From NCBI GenBank assembly GCA_946402905.1, contig CAMIYC010000017.1, positions 1 through 57,662 on the forward strand: a DNA stretch of 57,662 nt, in the 5' to 3' direction. Position numbers and translations under genes: made by a program. Origin of the DNA: an uncultured Prevotellaceae bacterium (lineage in GTDB: Bacteria; Bacteroidota; Bacteroidia; Bacteroidales; Bacteroidaceae). Positions 48,600 through 57,589 of the stretch are shown piece after piece (positions within the stretch are counted from its first letter, which is position 1; each line of letters starts with the position of its first letter). The notes under the pieces were generated by a model. It saw nothing but the letters and a program-made list of their open reading frames with translations, searched no databases and had not been told where the DNA came from.

Positions 48600-51302
48600 A
48601 TGGAATTAGCGAGCAAATACACTCCTCAGGATGTGGAGTCGAAATGGTATCAGTATTGGCTTGACAACAAGCTTTTCAGTTCTCAACCCGACGGCCGTGA
48701 GCCTTACACCATCGTCATCCCTCCCCCCAATGTGACGGGCGTGCTCCACATGGGCCACATGCTCAACAACACGATTCAGGACATTCTCGTGCGTCGTGCC
48801 CGCATGGAGGGCAAGAACGCGTGCTGGGTGCCAGGCACCGACCATGCCTCCATCGCCACCGAAGCCAAAGTGGTGAAGAAATTATCCACTGAGGGTATCA
48901 AGAAGAGCGATCTGACACGTGAGGAGTTTCTGAAACACGCCTGGGACTGGACCCACGAGCACGGCGGCATCATCCTGAAGCAGTTGCGCCGTCTTGGTGC
49001 CAGTTGCGACTGGGACCGTACCGCCTTTACTATGGACGAGACGCGCAGCAAGAGTGTCATCAAGGTATTTGTAGACCTCTACAACAAGGGTCTGATCTAC
49101 CGTGGTCTCCGCATGGTGAACTGGGATCCGAAGGCGCTCACCGCCCTTTCCACCGAGGAGGTCGTATATAAGGAAGAGCAGAGTCATCTTTTCCACCTGA
49201 AGTATTACCTGTCCGACCAGACTCCACTCAGCAACGAAGACGAACTACTCGCCCAGGGCAATATCATCCATAAAGACTCCAAGGGCTACTATGCCGTGGT
49301 GGCCACCACCCGCCCGGAGACCATCATGGGCGACACTGCGATGTGCGTGAACCCCAAGGATCCGAAGAACCAGTGGTTGCGAGGCAAGAAAGTGATTGTG
49401 CCTCTGGTGGGTCGTGTGATTCCAGTTATTGAAGACCGCTATGTGGACATCGAGTTTGGTACGGGCTGTCTGAAAGTGACCCCAGCCCACGACACCAACG
49501 ACTATATGCTGGGCAAGACCCACTCGCTGGAGACGATCGACATTTTCAATGCCGACGGCACTATCTCAGAGCAGTCGCCCCTCTATGTGGGCATGGACCG
49601 TTTCGACTGTCGCAAGCAGATAGTCAAAGACCTGAGTGCTGCCGGTCTGATGGAGCGCATCGAAGACTACACCAACAAGGTGGGCTACTCCGAGCGCAAT
49701 CCCGACACTGCCATCGAGCCCCGTCTGTCGCTGCAATGGTTCCTTCGCATGCAGCACTTCGCCGACATCGCCCTTCCCCCTGTGATGAACGGCGAGATGC
49801 AGTTCTATCCCTCGAAATACAAGAACACCTATAAGAACTGGCTGGAGAACATCCAGGACTGGTGTATCTCCCGCCAGCTGTGGTGGGGTCATCGCATCCC
49901 CGCCTACTACTACGACAGCGACGATCACTTTGTCGTGGCCGAGACGGCTGACCAAGCCCTCGAGCTGGCCCGTAAGGCATCGGGCAATGCCGAGCTGCAG
50001 CTCAGCGACCTGCGTCAGGACGAGGATGCGCTCGACACCTGGTTCTCCTCGTGGTTATGGCCCATCTCCCTTTTCGACGGCATCAACAACCCCGGCAATG
50101 AGGAGATCAACTACTACTACCCCACGAGCGACCTGGTGACAGCCCCCGACATCATCTTCTTCTGGGTGGCCCGCATGATCATGGCCGGTGAGGAATACAT
50201 GGGCAAGTTCCCCTTCAAGAATGTCTATTTCACCGGTATCGTGCGCGACAAGCTCGGGCGCAAGATGTCGAAGAGCCTTGGCAACTCTCCCGATCCCATC
50301 ATGCTGATCGACAAATACGGTGCCGACGGCGTGCGTATGGGTATGATGCTCTCGGCTCCCGCCGGCAATGACATACTCTTCGACGAGACGCTCTGCGAGC
50401 AGGGCCGCAACTTCAACAACAAGATATGGAATGCCTTCCGCCTGGTGAAAGGCTGGGAGGTGGCCGACATCGACCAGCCCTCAGGCAGCAAGACCGCCAC
50501 GGAGTGGTTTGACGCCAAGATCCGCCAGACCAACGCCGAGATCGACGACCTGTTTAAGAAATACCGCATCTCCGAGGCATTGATGTGCGTCTACCGCCTG
50601 TTCTGGGACGAGTTCTCCAGCTGGTATCTGGAGATGATCAAGCCAGCCTACGGTTCGCCCATCGACCGTGCCACCTACGACTCCACGCTCCGTTTCTTCG
50701 ACACGCTTCTGAAGATGCTGCATCCCTTCATGCCCTTCATCACCGAAGAGCTGTGGCAGCACCTCTACGACCGTAACGACGGCGACAGCATCATGCGCGA
50801 GCGTCTGGAGGTCGGTGCCCCCACGGCTGCCGACGAGCAGTTGTCTGCCGATATCGAGCAAGTGAAGCAAGTGGTGTCGGGTGTGCGCATGGTGCGCAAC
50901 CAGAAAAACATCGCTCCCAAAGAGCAGCTCGACCTGCTGGTGGTGTCGACTGACAAGTACCACCGCTACGCCGACATCATCCAGAAGATGGCCAACCTGA
51001 AGACCTTCACCGTGGCTGAGAGCAAGCCCGGCGACGCCTCTCAGTTCATGGTAGGCACCGACGAGTTTGCCGTTCCTCTTGGCAACCTGATCGACGTATC
51101 GGCCGAGATAGAGAAGCAAGAAGCCCAGCTGAAGCACCTCGAGGGATTCCTTGCCGGCATTGAGAAGAAGCTCGCCAACGAGAAATTCGTGGCTCATGCC
51201 CCCGAAGCCGTAGTGGCCCTGGAGCGCAAGAAGCAGAGCGACTCGATAGAGAAGATCGCCGCGTTGAAGGTATCGCTTGCCGCCCTGAGAGCCAGGCAAT
51301 AA
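48600..51302 (+). CDS. valS: Valyl-tRNA synthetase
   Basis: It attaches valine to tRNA-Val. From the ATG at 48600 ([20 protein letters not shown]) there are 900 residues; an earlier frame start at 48483 would precede the promoter. The HIGH-type motif is HMGH (50-53) in [15 protein letters not shown], and the KMSKS motif begins near residue 555. [24 protein letters not shown] and the editing domain (about 200-340, with [11 protein letters not shown]) are standard. The C-terminal coiled coil (about 830-895) is present. A perfect terminator follows at 51311. Confidence 0.97.
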   Translation: MELASKYTPQDVESKWYQYWLDNKLFSSQPDGREPYTIVIPPPNVTGVLHMGHMLNNTIQDILVRRARMEGKNACWVPGTDHASIATEAKVVKKLSTEGIKKSDLTREEFLKHAWDWTHEHGGIILKQLRRLGASCDWDRTAFTMDETRSKSVIKVFVDLYNKGLIYRGLRMVNWDPKALTALSTEEVVYKEEQSHLFHLKYYLSDQTPLSNEDELLAQGNIIHKDSKGYYAVVATTRPETIMGDTAMCVNPKDPKNQWLRGKKVIVPLVGRVIPVIEDRYVDIEFGTGCLKVTPAHDTNDYMLGKTHSLETIDIFNADGTISEQSPLYVGMDRFDCRKQIVKDLSAAGLMERIEDYTNKVGYSERNPDTAIEPRLSLQWFLRMQHFADIALPPVMNGEMQFYPSKYKNTYKNWLENIQDWCISRQLWWGHRIPAYYYDSDDHFVVAETADQALELARKASGNAELQLSDLRQDEDALDTWFSSWLWPISLFDGINNPGNEEINYYYPTSDLVTAPDIIFFWVARMIMAGEEYMGKFPFKNVYFTGIVRDKLGRKMSKSLGNSPDPIMLIDKYGADGVRMGMMLSAPAGNDILFDETLCEQGRNFNNKIWNAFRLVKGWEVADIDQPSGSKTATEWFDAKIRQTNAEIDDLFKKYRISEALMCVYRLFWDEFSSWYLEMIKPAYGSPIDRATYDSTLRFFDTLLKMLHPFMPFITEELWQHLYDRNDGDSIMRERLEVGAPTAADEQLSADIEQVKQVVSGVRMVRNQKNIAPKEQLDLLVVSTDKYHRYADIIQKMANLKTFTVAESKPGDASQFMVGTDEFAVPLGNLIDVSAEIEKQEAQLKHLEGFLAGIEKKLANEKFVAHAPEAVVALERKKQSDSIEKIAALKVSLAALRARQ

Positions 51303-51310
51303 CACCTATA

Positions 51311-51341
51311 GAGACGCATGGGTCATGCGTCTCTTTTTTTT
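51311..51341 (+). terminator. valS terminator
   Basis: GAGACGCATG (51311-51320) pairs perfectly with CATGCGTCTC (51324-51333), followed by eight T. It ends 15 bases before the GH43 start codon, which shows the next gene's longer frame (from 51318) is not its start. Confidence 0.93.
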
Positions 51342-51356
51342 AAAAAAACAAGCAAG

Positions 51357-52388
51357 ATGAAGAAGACGTTTTTACTATCCATCGCCATAGCCCTGTCGGC
51401 TGTGGTTCAGGCACAGAACCTGCAGAAAGGCACCTACGGCTACCTGTATTGCCACATGAGCGACCTGGGCGAATATACGGCCTATGCTTTGAGCCGTGAC
51501 GGCTATCATTACGAAGACGTGAACGGGGGCCGTGCCATCTTTGACCCCGAGGTACACGCGCGCATCGAGGGTGGCACGCGCGACGCTTACATCACGCGCA
51601 CCCACGACGGCAAAGGATACATCATGGTGACCACAGACATGTGCGTACGCAAGTCTAAGGTGTGGGACAACTACGGCATCGACCTGCTTCGGAGCAAGGA
51701 CCTGATCCACTGGGAGTCGGTGACGTTTGACTTCCGCCGAGGAGCCTCTATCTTCTGCGACCCCGCTTCGCCAGATCCCTACAAGGACTACAGCACAATC
51801 AACCGCGTCTGGGCACCCCAGATTTTCTGGGATCCCCACTATGTATGGAGCGACGGCCGGCATGGCGGCTACTTCATCTACTACTCTCTCTGGAACCGTG
51901 CCGAAGAAGCCTACGACCGCATGTATTATTCCTATGCCGATGAGAGTTTCACTCGTCTGACCAAGCCCCGCCTTCTATTCGACTGGGGCTACGCCACGAT
52001 CGATGCCGACATCAACTATCTGCCCTCCGACGGCCTTTACCACATGCTCATCAAGAAAGAGGGCGGCAAGCCCGGCATCTACACCGCCACGTCGCAGTCG
52101 CTGACAGGCCCCTGGGGGGAGCCTGTCGAAGATGACTACGTGAGTTTTGAGGGCAAGAAGAAATGCGAGGGTTCATCAGCCTTCCAGCTGATCGGCGACG
52201 ACACCTGGCGTGTGGCCTACATCGAATACTCGTCCAAGCCTAAGCACTACCGCATCTGCAAGGCCGACCGTCACCTGCGCAACTTCTCCGACCCTGTCGA
52301 CATTGAGGGTGTGACAGGTCCTCAGCACGGCTCCTTCATGCGGCTGACGAAGAAAGAGTACAAGCGTCTTCAGAAAGCCTTCAAGTAA
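51357..52388 (+). CDS. GH43-type glycoside hydrolase (arabinosidase/xylosidase-like), exported
   Basis: The 343 residues from the ATG at 51357 have a signal peptide (MKKTFLLSIAIALSAVVQAQ) and then a five-bladed beta-propeller. The repeated blade pattern reads GTYGYLYCHMSDLGEYTAYALSRDG, TRDAYITRTHDGKGYIMVTTD, RVWAPQIFWDPHY and TIDADINYLPSDGLYHMLIKKEGG. An aspartate and glutamates at the usual places (for example D in ATIDADI, E in CEGSSAF) fit the inverting GH43 mechanism. It probably releases arabinose or xylose from plant side chains. It starts just behind the valS terminator, so it needs its own promoter, which I could not find. Its stop overlaps the stop of the convergent ald gene. Confidence 0.85.
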   Translation: MKKTFLLSIAIALSAVVQAQNLQKGTYGYLYCHMSDLGEYTAYALSRDGYHYEDVNGGRAIFDPEVHARIEGGTRDAYITRTHDGKGYIMVTTDMCVRKSKVWDNYGIDLLRSKDLIHWESVTFDFRRGASIFCDPASPDPYKDYSTINRVWAPQIFWDPHYVWSDGRHGGYFIYYSLWNRAEEAYDRMYYSYADESFTRLTKPRLLFDWGYATIDADINYLPSDGLYHMLIKKEGGKPGIYTATSQSLTGPWGEPVEDDYVSFEGKKKCEGSSAFQLIGDDTWRVAYIEYSSKPKHYRICKADRHLRNFSDPVDIEGVTGPQHGSFMRLTKKEYKRLQKAFK

Positions 52389-53490
52389 GGTCTGCCGGCT
52401 CATAGGGCAGTCCGAAGACATCTGCCACTGCCTTGAACGTGACTTTTCCCTCCACCACATTGAGCCCGAGGTAGAGTGCGTGGTCTTCCTTGCACGCCCT
52501 CTTCCATCCTTTGTCGGCCAGAGCCAGCGCATATTTCAGCGTGGCGTTGGTCAGTGCGATGGTTGATGTGTTGGGCACAGCTCCGGGTATATTGGCCACG
52601 GCATAATGTACGATACCGTCAACGGTATACACGGGGTCTGAATGTGTGGTGGGATGTGACGTTTCGAAGCATCCCCCCTGGTCGATGGCCACATCCACGA
52701 GCACGCTCCCCGGCTCCATCATCCGGAGCATGTCACGTGTGATGAGATGCGGGGCCTTGTCACCCGGTATGAGTACGGACCCCACCACGATATCCACCTC
52801 ATGCAGTTCGCGCTCGATGTTATGTCTGTTGGAATAGACCGGCGTGACATTGGCCGGCATTTCTGCCGAGAGGGTGCGCAGCAGCGGCAGCGAGATATCC
52901 GTGATGATGACCTGAGCCCCCATGCCAGCCGCCACTCTTGCCGCAGCCTGTCCCACGGTGCCGCCTCCGAGCACCAGCACCTTCGCCGGCTTCACGCCCG
53001 GCACACCGCAGATCAGTTTGCCCTTACCGCCTTTTGTCTTCTGCAGATAGTGGGCGCCGTTGATCGTGGCCATCCGTCCTGCCACTTCGCTCATGGGTAT
53101 GAGCAGCGGCAGTGAGCGGTCGGCCAGCTGCACGGTCTCATAGGCCACACACACCGCCCCGCTTCGTATCATGGCCTCTGTCAGTTCTTTCTCACATGCG
53201 AAATGGAAGTAAGTGAAGACCACCTGTCCTTTCTGCACGAGTTCATACTCCGGCTCTATGGGCTCCTTCACTTTGATGATCATCTCCGCCATGCGGTAAG
53301 TCTCCTTGATGCCGGGCAGTATCCTGGCGCCCGCTTTGACGTAGGCTTCATCAGTGAATCCGCTCCCCTCGCCTGCTGTATGCTGCACATACACTTCGTG
53401 TCCGTGGCGCACCAGTTCTGCCACTCCCGATGGTGTCATTCCCACACGGTTTTCATTGTTTTTGATTTCTTTTGGAATACCTATTCTCAT
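52381..53490 (-). CDS. ald: Alanine dehydrogenase
   Basis: It interconverts alanine and pyruvate with NAD and ammonia. The 369-residue protein has MRIGIPKEIKNNENRVGMTPSGV at the start (pyruvate-binding R15 and K74 region IIKVKEP), the catalytic H and D areas (YFHFA, VDVAIDQGGCFETSHPTTHSDP), and the NAD loop VLVLGGGTVGQAAARVAAGMGA (about 170-191). Length and motifs are typical. The 3' end overlaps the GH43 gene by 8 bases on the other strand, so no terminator fits between them. Alanine made from cysteine desulfurase activity could feed it, but the genes are far apart and this is only a remark. Confidence 0.95.
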   Translation of the reverse strand: MRIGIPKEIKNNENRVGMTPSGVAELVRHGHEVYVQHTAGEGSGFTDEAYVKAGARILPGIKETYRMAEMIIKVKEPIEPEYELVQKGQVVFTYFHFACEKELTEAMIRSGAVCVAYETVQLADRSLPLLIPMSEVAGRMATINGAHYLQKTKGGKGKLICGVPGVKPAKVLVLGGGTVGQAAARVAAGMGAQVIITDISLPLLRTLSAEMPANVTPVYSNRHNIERELHEVDIVVGSVLIPGDKAPHLITRDMLRMMEPGSVLVDVAIDQGGCFETSHPTTHSDPVYTVDGIVHYAVANIPGAVPNTSTIALTNATLKYALALADKGWKRACKEDHALYLGLNVVEGKVTFKAVADVFGLPYEPADLT

Positions 53491-53598
53491 AGCTCAAGTT
53501 TTTAAGGTGGTTATACAAATTCTCACAGATTAGATGTCGCAAATATATAAAAAAAAGGGGAATGTTGTATCCCCTGTTACAGTATTTTAAAAAAATTT

Positions 53599-54297
53599 TT
53601 ACTCGTAGTCATCGATGACACGGTTCATGAAGTCCATCATAGGTTTGGCAGTGGCCAGTATCTCCGCCATGCTGTCAAGCCACTGGTCTCCCTCGAAGAA
53701 GTCGTCGTCTACTTTTCTCCAGCAGCAATAGTCTTTCATGCGCAAGTATTCGATGTATGGGTAGTCTTTGGGGAATCCCGCCGGGCACGTCTTGAGCAGT
53801 GCGAGACCAAATCCTCGTTTGTCTTTTTCGAAGTCGCCTCCGGGCTTTCCGAAGAGTCTCAGGAAGGCCTTGTTGTTGACACACTTGAGCCATTCCTCCT
53901 CGTTGGTCATGATTTCGTTGCGACAGGCTGTGAGGATATTGGTGGGCAAGTAATAGTCGCCGCATGCCAGCATGCAGTTTCCTGGTTCGAGGTGGATATA
54001 ATAACCGCCATGCAAGGACTTCTTGCCATGTGCGGCGATGTAGGCACCCAGATGACGTTTATAGGGTGACTTGTCGGGTGAGAAGCGTGTATCCCGGTAA
54101 AATCTGTATACGGCGTCGCGTACGCTGACGCGTGCGATGGAGTCGTCGAACACTGCGATCCGGGCGATGGCCTGCCTGATTCCTTCCTCGAAGGATTCTT
54201 TTGCTTCCAGGTATTCTGCTTTGTGTTCCTGAAACCAGGGGCGATTGTTGTTCTGGGCTACTGCCGTGAGAAAGGATAATATTTTTTTGGTGTCCAT
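53599..54297 (-). CDS. DUF2461-family protein
   Basis: The 232 residues from the ATG at 54297 (MDTKKILSFLTAVAQNNNRPWFQEHKAEY); the longer frame from 54450 runs into the nth gene and is rejected. Family features are clear: FLxxLxxNNxRxWF at the start, YRFYRDTRFSPDKSPYKRHLGAYIAAHG (about 64-91), and GGYYIHLEPGNCMLACGDYYLP (about 97-118). DUF2461 proteins are widespread and uncharacterised. The next gene upstream is nth, 76 bases away on the same strand. Confidence 0.88.
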   Translation of the reverse strand: MDTKKILSFLTAVAQNNNRPWFQEHKAEYLEAKESFEEGIRQAIARIAVFDDSIARVSVRDAVYRFYRDTRFSPDKSPYKRHLGAYIAAHGKKSLHGGYYIHLEPGNCMLACGDYYLPTNILTACRNEIMTNEEEWLKCVNNKAFLRLFGKPGGDFEKDKRGFGLALLKTCPAGFPKDYPYIEYLRMKDYCCWRKVDDDFFEGDQWLDSMAEILATAKPMMDFMNRVIDDYE

Positions 54298-54373
54298 GAC
54301 GTGGGAAGGGTTTGAGGTGGTGAGGATGATTGTGAATGATGTTTGCGGTGTCGAGGTGACTGGAAAGCCGATG

Positions 54374-55012
54374 CTACTTTTGAATGATTTTGGGGCAGAT
54401 TTCGGAGAAGTCACATCGGTCGCAATGCGGTGCGCGGCTGGTGCAGACATACCTGCCGTGCAGCAAGATCCAGTGATGCGCTTTGGGGATATCGTCAGTG
54501 GGTATGTTACGCACGAGACACTGCTCCACCTTGTAGGGAGTGTTGGCGTCGCGGGGCACCAGTCCCATCCTGTGGCTCACCCTGTAGACATGTGTGTCGA
54601 CCGCCATGGTAGCTTTTCCGAAGGCCACAGCCTGCACCACATTGGCCGTTTTCCGTCCCACTCCCGGCAGCTTCACCAGTTGTTCGGCGTTGTCCGGCAC
54701 CTTTCCGTCATACTCCCTCACGAGCATTTTTGCCATCTCGGCCAAGTGATGCGTCTTGGCGTTTGGATACGACACGCTTTTCACATATTCATAGATTTCG
54801 AACTCCTCGGCTTGCGCCATGGTTTCTGCGTCTGGATATTTCTCGAAGAGTGCCGGTGTGACCTCATTGATCCGCTTGTCCGTACACTGTGCGCTCAGTA
54901 TAGTGGCCACGAGCAACTGGAACGGCGAGTTGAAGTGCAGTTCGGTGGTCACCTCCGGCATTTCCCTGCGGAAGTAGTCGAGCAGATACTGATACCTTTG
55001 CTTACGTGTCAT
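54374..55012 (-). CDS. nth: Endonuclease III (DNA glycosylase/AP lyase)
   Basis: It removes oxidised pyrimidines and cuts the abasic strand in base-excision repair. The 212 residues have the helix-hairpin-helix LPGVGRKTANVV with catalytic lysine K121, the aspartate D139 in AVDTHVYR, and a [4Fe-4S] cluster C190-x6-C197-x2-C200-x5-C206. The length is normal. The upstream gene (55077) ends in a terminator before it, so nth has a separate start. Its promoter is not obvious in the 64-bp gap. Confidence 0.96.
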   Translation of the reverse strand: MTRKQRYQYLLDYFRREMPEVTTELHFNSPFQLLVATILSAQCTDKRINEVTPALFEKYPDAETMAQAEEFEIYEYVKSVSYPNAKTHHLAEMAKMLVREYDGKVPDNAEQLVKLPGVGRKTANVVQAVAFGKATMAVDTHVYRVSHRMGLVPRDANTPYKVEQCLVRNIPTDDIPKAHHWILLHGRYVCTSRAPHCDRCDFSEICPKIIQK

Positions 55013-55040
55013 TGTGAGTATGAATGAAGGGGGCTATTCC

Positions 55041-55069
55041 AAAAAGGCAGCCTGCTTAGGCTGCCTTTT
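55041..55069 (-). terminator. Terminator of the OmpH-like lipoprotein gene
   Basis: AAAAGGCAGCC (55042-55052) pairs perfectly with GGCTGCCTTTT (55059-55069), with T continuing on the minus strand. It is similar in sequence to the terminator at 43857. Confidence 0.9.
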
Positions 55070-55076
55070 AGATGAT

Positions 55077-55697
55077 TTATTTTTTCTCCTCTTTTGTCTC
55101 TGTGAGGGGTTTCGACTTATAAGCCTTGTTGAGTCCAGCCACCACCTCTTTGGTGATGTCCATCGACTTGTCGGCATACAGTATATTATCTCCCTGCTTG
55201 GTGAGGATCATAGAGAATTTCTTGTCCTTATTGTATTTTGCGAGGAAGTGCTCGAGGCTGTCATGGAGTGCGACATTGAATTTTTCGGTCTGCGACTGCA
55301 GTTCTCCTGCCAGTCTGTCACGTGATGCGAGATATTGGTCCTGCTGGCGCTGTATGGCAGCCTGCTGGCTCTCTGCCTCTGCTCTGCTGGAGAATCCGTT
55401 GTTCTGCAGTTTGTTTTGGAAATTCTGTGCCGCCTTCTGCAGGTTCTGCTCCTGTGATGCGAGTGCGTTTTGTATGTTCTGCCCTCTTTTCTCCAGCACT
55501 TTCTGATATTCCTTGCAGAAATTATACTGCGTCATGATCGAGTCTACCTCTACATAAGCTATTTTCAGTGTTGTGGAGCTTTGTGCCGGTGCGGCGGCTG
55601 GTGCGTCATCCATTTTGTTGGAGTCCTGGCATGCGGTGAGCGTCAGGGTTGCGCAAGCAGCCACAGCCATCGTACGAATCATTTTTTTTGTTGTCAT
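55077..55697 (-). CDS. OmpH/Skp-like periplasmic chaperone, lipoprotein form
   Basis: The 206 residues have a lipoprotein signal (TMAVAACATLTLTAC, lipid cysteine C23), an alanine/proline linker, and then the OmpH/Skp pattern. That pattern begins with TTLKIAYVEVDSIMTQYNF (about 42-60) and a long coiled coil (about 65-150, rich in Gln: QNIQNALASQEQNLQKAAQNFQ, AESQQAAIQRQQDQYLASRDRL), and closes with FSMILTKQGDNILYADKSMDIT. Skp-like proteins guide outer-membrane proteins through the periplasm. The lipid anchor would tether it to a membrane, unlike soluble Skp. It lies 18 bases downstream of the small membrane protein gene. Confidence 0.88.
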   Translation of the reverse strand: MTTKKMIRTMAVAACATLTLTACQDSNKMDDAPAAAPAQSSTTLKIAYVEVDSIMTQYNFCKEYQKVLEKRGQNIQNALASQEQNLQKAAQNFQNKLQNNGFSSRAEAESQQAAIQRQQDQYLASRDRLAGELQSQTEKFNVALHDSLEHFLAKYNKDKKFSMILTKQGDNILYADKSMDITKEVVAGLNKAYKSKPLTETKEEKK

Positions 55698-55715
55698 TTC
55701 TTGATTTTCAATTAT

Positions 55716-55928
55716 TTATTTATACTTTTCTTTCACAGCCGGTCGATGTTGTCTCATTTCCCTGTCCTGGTCCATCACACAGTGTATCCCCCTTTCCTTC
55801 ATGGCCTTGCTGTCGTGTATGTGCTGCGACTGGAAATGGCCGTTACGTCTGAGGATGACCTTCACGCACAGCAGAGCCATGGCTGCGGCCACGATGAGGA
55901 TGGTGACAAGAAGCGTTTTTAACATCAT
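55716..55928 (-). CDS. Small conserved single-span membrane protein
   Basis: The 70 residues have one N-terminal membrane span (TLLVTILIVAAAMALLCVKVIL, about 5-26) and a basic tail with the motif FQSQHIHDSKAMKERGIHCVMDQDREMR. I recall similar short proteins with the KxMRERGIxC motif in many Bacteroidales, without a known role. The conserved-looking cysteine at 50 may be functional. It is the first gene of a two-gene unit with the OmpH-like lipoprotein, with a promoter at 56008-56038. Confidence 0.75.
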   Translation of the reverse strand: MMLKTLLVTILIVAAAMALLCVKVILRRNGHFQSQHIHDSKAMKERGIHCVMDQDREMRQHRPAVKEKYK

Positions 55929-55964
55929 TTTATTCTGTTCTGCCTTCGATTTTCATTCTCATTT

Positions 55965-56038
55965 ATTGCAATGGGGAAATATTTTCACTACCTTTGCAAT
56001 TGAAATGCAAAGATAGTGCAATCTTGCGGCAAAACAAA
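55965..56038. promoter_or_regulatory. Two opposed promoters with facing -7 boxes
   Basis: The plus-strand promoter is ATTG (55965-55968, one mismatch), 20 bp, TACCTTTG (55989-55996), driving pepD. The minus-strand promoter is TTTG (56038-56035), 19 bp, TATCTTTG (56015-56008), driving the small membrane protein gene. The two -7 boxes form the inverted repeat CTTTGCA...TGCAAAG. Predicted starts fall within a few bases of each other (near 56001-56003). Confidence 0.7.
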
Positions 56039-56112
56039 ATAAAAAGTTAAGTTTTTAGTTTTTTTGCGAAATTGACATAGCAGTATACACCTTTACAATA
56101 AACAGAAGAAAT

Positions 56113-57573
56113 ATGAAAAATGCTGAATTGACACCCCGCTGTGTATTTGACCAGTTTGCCAAAATCAACACCATCCCCCGTCCTTCGAAGCATGAGGAGA
56201 AGATGATTGCCTATTTGGTAGATTTTGGCAAGAGTCATGGTTTTGAGACCCAAGTAGACGCCACTGGCAACGTACTGATCAAGAAGCCCGCCACTCCCGG
56301 ATATGAAGACCGCAAGACGGTGGTTCTTCAGAGTCACATGGACATGGTGTGCGACAAGTTGGTCGACATTGACTTCGACTTCATGAACGACGCTATCCAG
56401 ACCTATGTTGACGGTGAATGGCTTCGCGCCAAAGGCACCACCCTTGGTGCCGACGATGGTATCGGCGATGCCATCGAGCTGGCCATCCTCGACAGCACCG
56501 ACATTGAGCACGGTCCGATAGAGTGTCTTTTCACCGTCGACGAAGAGACGGGTCTGACCGGTGCATTCGGCCTTCAGTCGGGTTTTATGTCTGGCGACAT
56601 GCTCATCAACCTTGACTCCGAGGATGAGGGTCAGATATTTGTCTCCTGTGCCGGTGGCATCACCACGGAGGCTCGTTTCCACTTCACCCGTGAGGCTGCC
56701 CCTTCGGGCATGTTTTTCCTGAAAGCTTCCCTGAAGGGTCTCAATGGCGGTCACTCCGGCGATGACATCAACAAGAAGCGCGCCAATGCGATCAAGATAC
56801 TGTCACGTTTCCTCTACACGGTACAGGAGAAATACGGTCTTCGCCTGGCCCAGTTTAAATCGGGCAAGCTGCACAATGCCATCCCCCGCGACGGTGTGAT
56901 CGTGTTCTGCGTGCCGACGGACAAAAAAGAAGAGGTTCGTGCCGCCTGGAACATCTTCGCCTCAGAAGTGGAGGAAGAATATCATGTGACCGACACCGGC
57001 ATGGTGTTTGCGATGGAGAGTGCCGACGCTGAGCCTGTGCTCCCTGCCGATGTTTCCTGCCGTTTTATCCAGGCGATGCAGGCTCTTGACAACGGTGTGT
57101 TTGCGATGTGTCAGGACGAGGAGCTCTCCTGGCTTGTAGAGACGAGCAGCAACGTAGCCAGCGTGCAGCCCACCGACGATGGTCTGGCCGTGGTGGCCAG
57201 CCAGCGTTCGAACGTGATGAGCAACCTGCGCAACATGGCCAATACGGTGAAGGCTCTCTTCCAGTTGGCTGGTGCCGAGGTGATCCAGGGCGACGGCTAT
57301 CCTGCCTGGAAGATGAATCCCAACAGTGACCTGACCAAGATTGTAGTAGAGACCTACCGCCGTCTGTTTGGCAAGGATCCCAAGGTGCTTGGCATCCACG
57401 CCGGTCTGGAATGTGGTTTGTTCTCCGAGCGTTATCCGAATATGGACATGGTGTCATTCGGCCCCACGCTCCGTGGCGTGCATACTCCCGACGAATGCCT
57501 GCATATTCCTACTGTCCAGATGGTATGGGATCATCTGCTCGAGATTCTGAAGAATATACCGGCCAAGAGTTGA
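56113..57573 (+). CDS. pepD: Aminoacyl-histidine dipeptidase (M20 family)
   Basis: A two-zinc cytoplasmic dipeptidase that cleaves Xaa-His and other dipeptides. The 486-residue length fits PepD. Zinc and catalytic motifs: LQSHMDMVCDK (His ligand and catalytic Asp, about 74-84), LGADDGIGDA (bridging Asp, about 114-123), TVDEETGLTG (catalytic base and Glu ligand, about 147-156), LDSEDEG (Asp ligand) and a C-terminal His in HAGLECG or the VHTPDE region. GGHSGDDI marks the lid domain. The leader of about 110 bases is long for this window. The gene is followed by repeats at the window end. Confidence 0.95.
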   Translation: MKNAELTPRCVFDQFAKINTIPRPSKHEEKMIAYLVDFGKSHGFETQVDATGNVLIKKPATPGYEDRKTVVLQSHMDMVCDKLVDIDFDFMNDAIQTYVDGEWLRAKGTTLGADDGIGDAIELAILDSTDIEHGPIECLFTVDEETGLTGAFGLQSGFMSGDMLINLDSEDEGQIFVSCAGGITTEARFHFTREAAPSGMFFLKASLKGLNGGHSGDDINKKRANAIKILSRFLYTVQEKYGLRLAQFKSGKLHNAIPRDGVIVFCVPTDKKEEVRAAWNIFASEVEEEYHVTDTGMVFAMESADAEPVLPADVSCRFIQAMQALDNGVFAMCQDEELSWLVETSSNVASVQPTDDGLAVVASQRSNVMSNLRNMANTVKALFQLAGAEVIQGDGYPAWKMNPNSDLTKIVVETYRRLFGKDPKVLGIHAGLECGLFSERYPNMDMVSFGPTLRGVHTPDECLHIPTVQMVWDHLLEILKNIPAKS

Positions 57574-57589
57574 TAAGTCATTGCCTCTT

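Noticed and set aside
56047..56754. 235-codon minus-strand frame over the start of pepD
   Set aside because: Antisense shadow of pepD.
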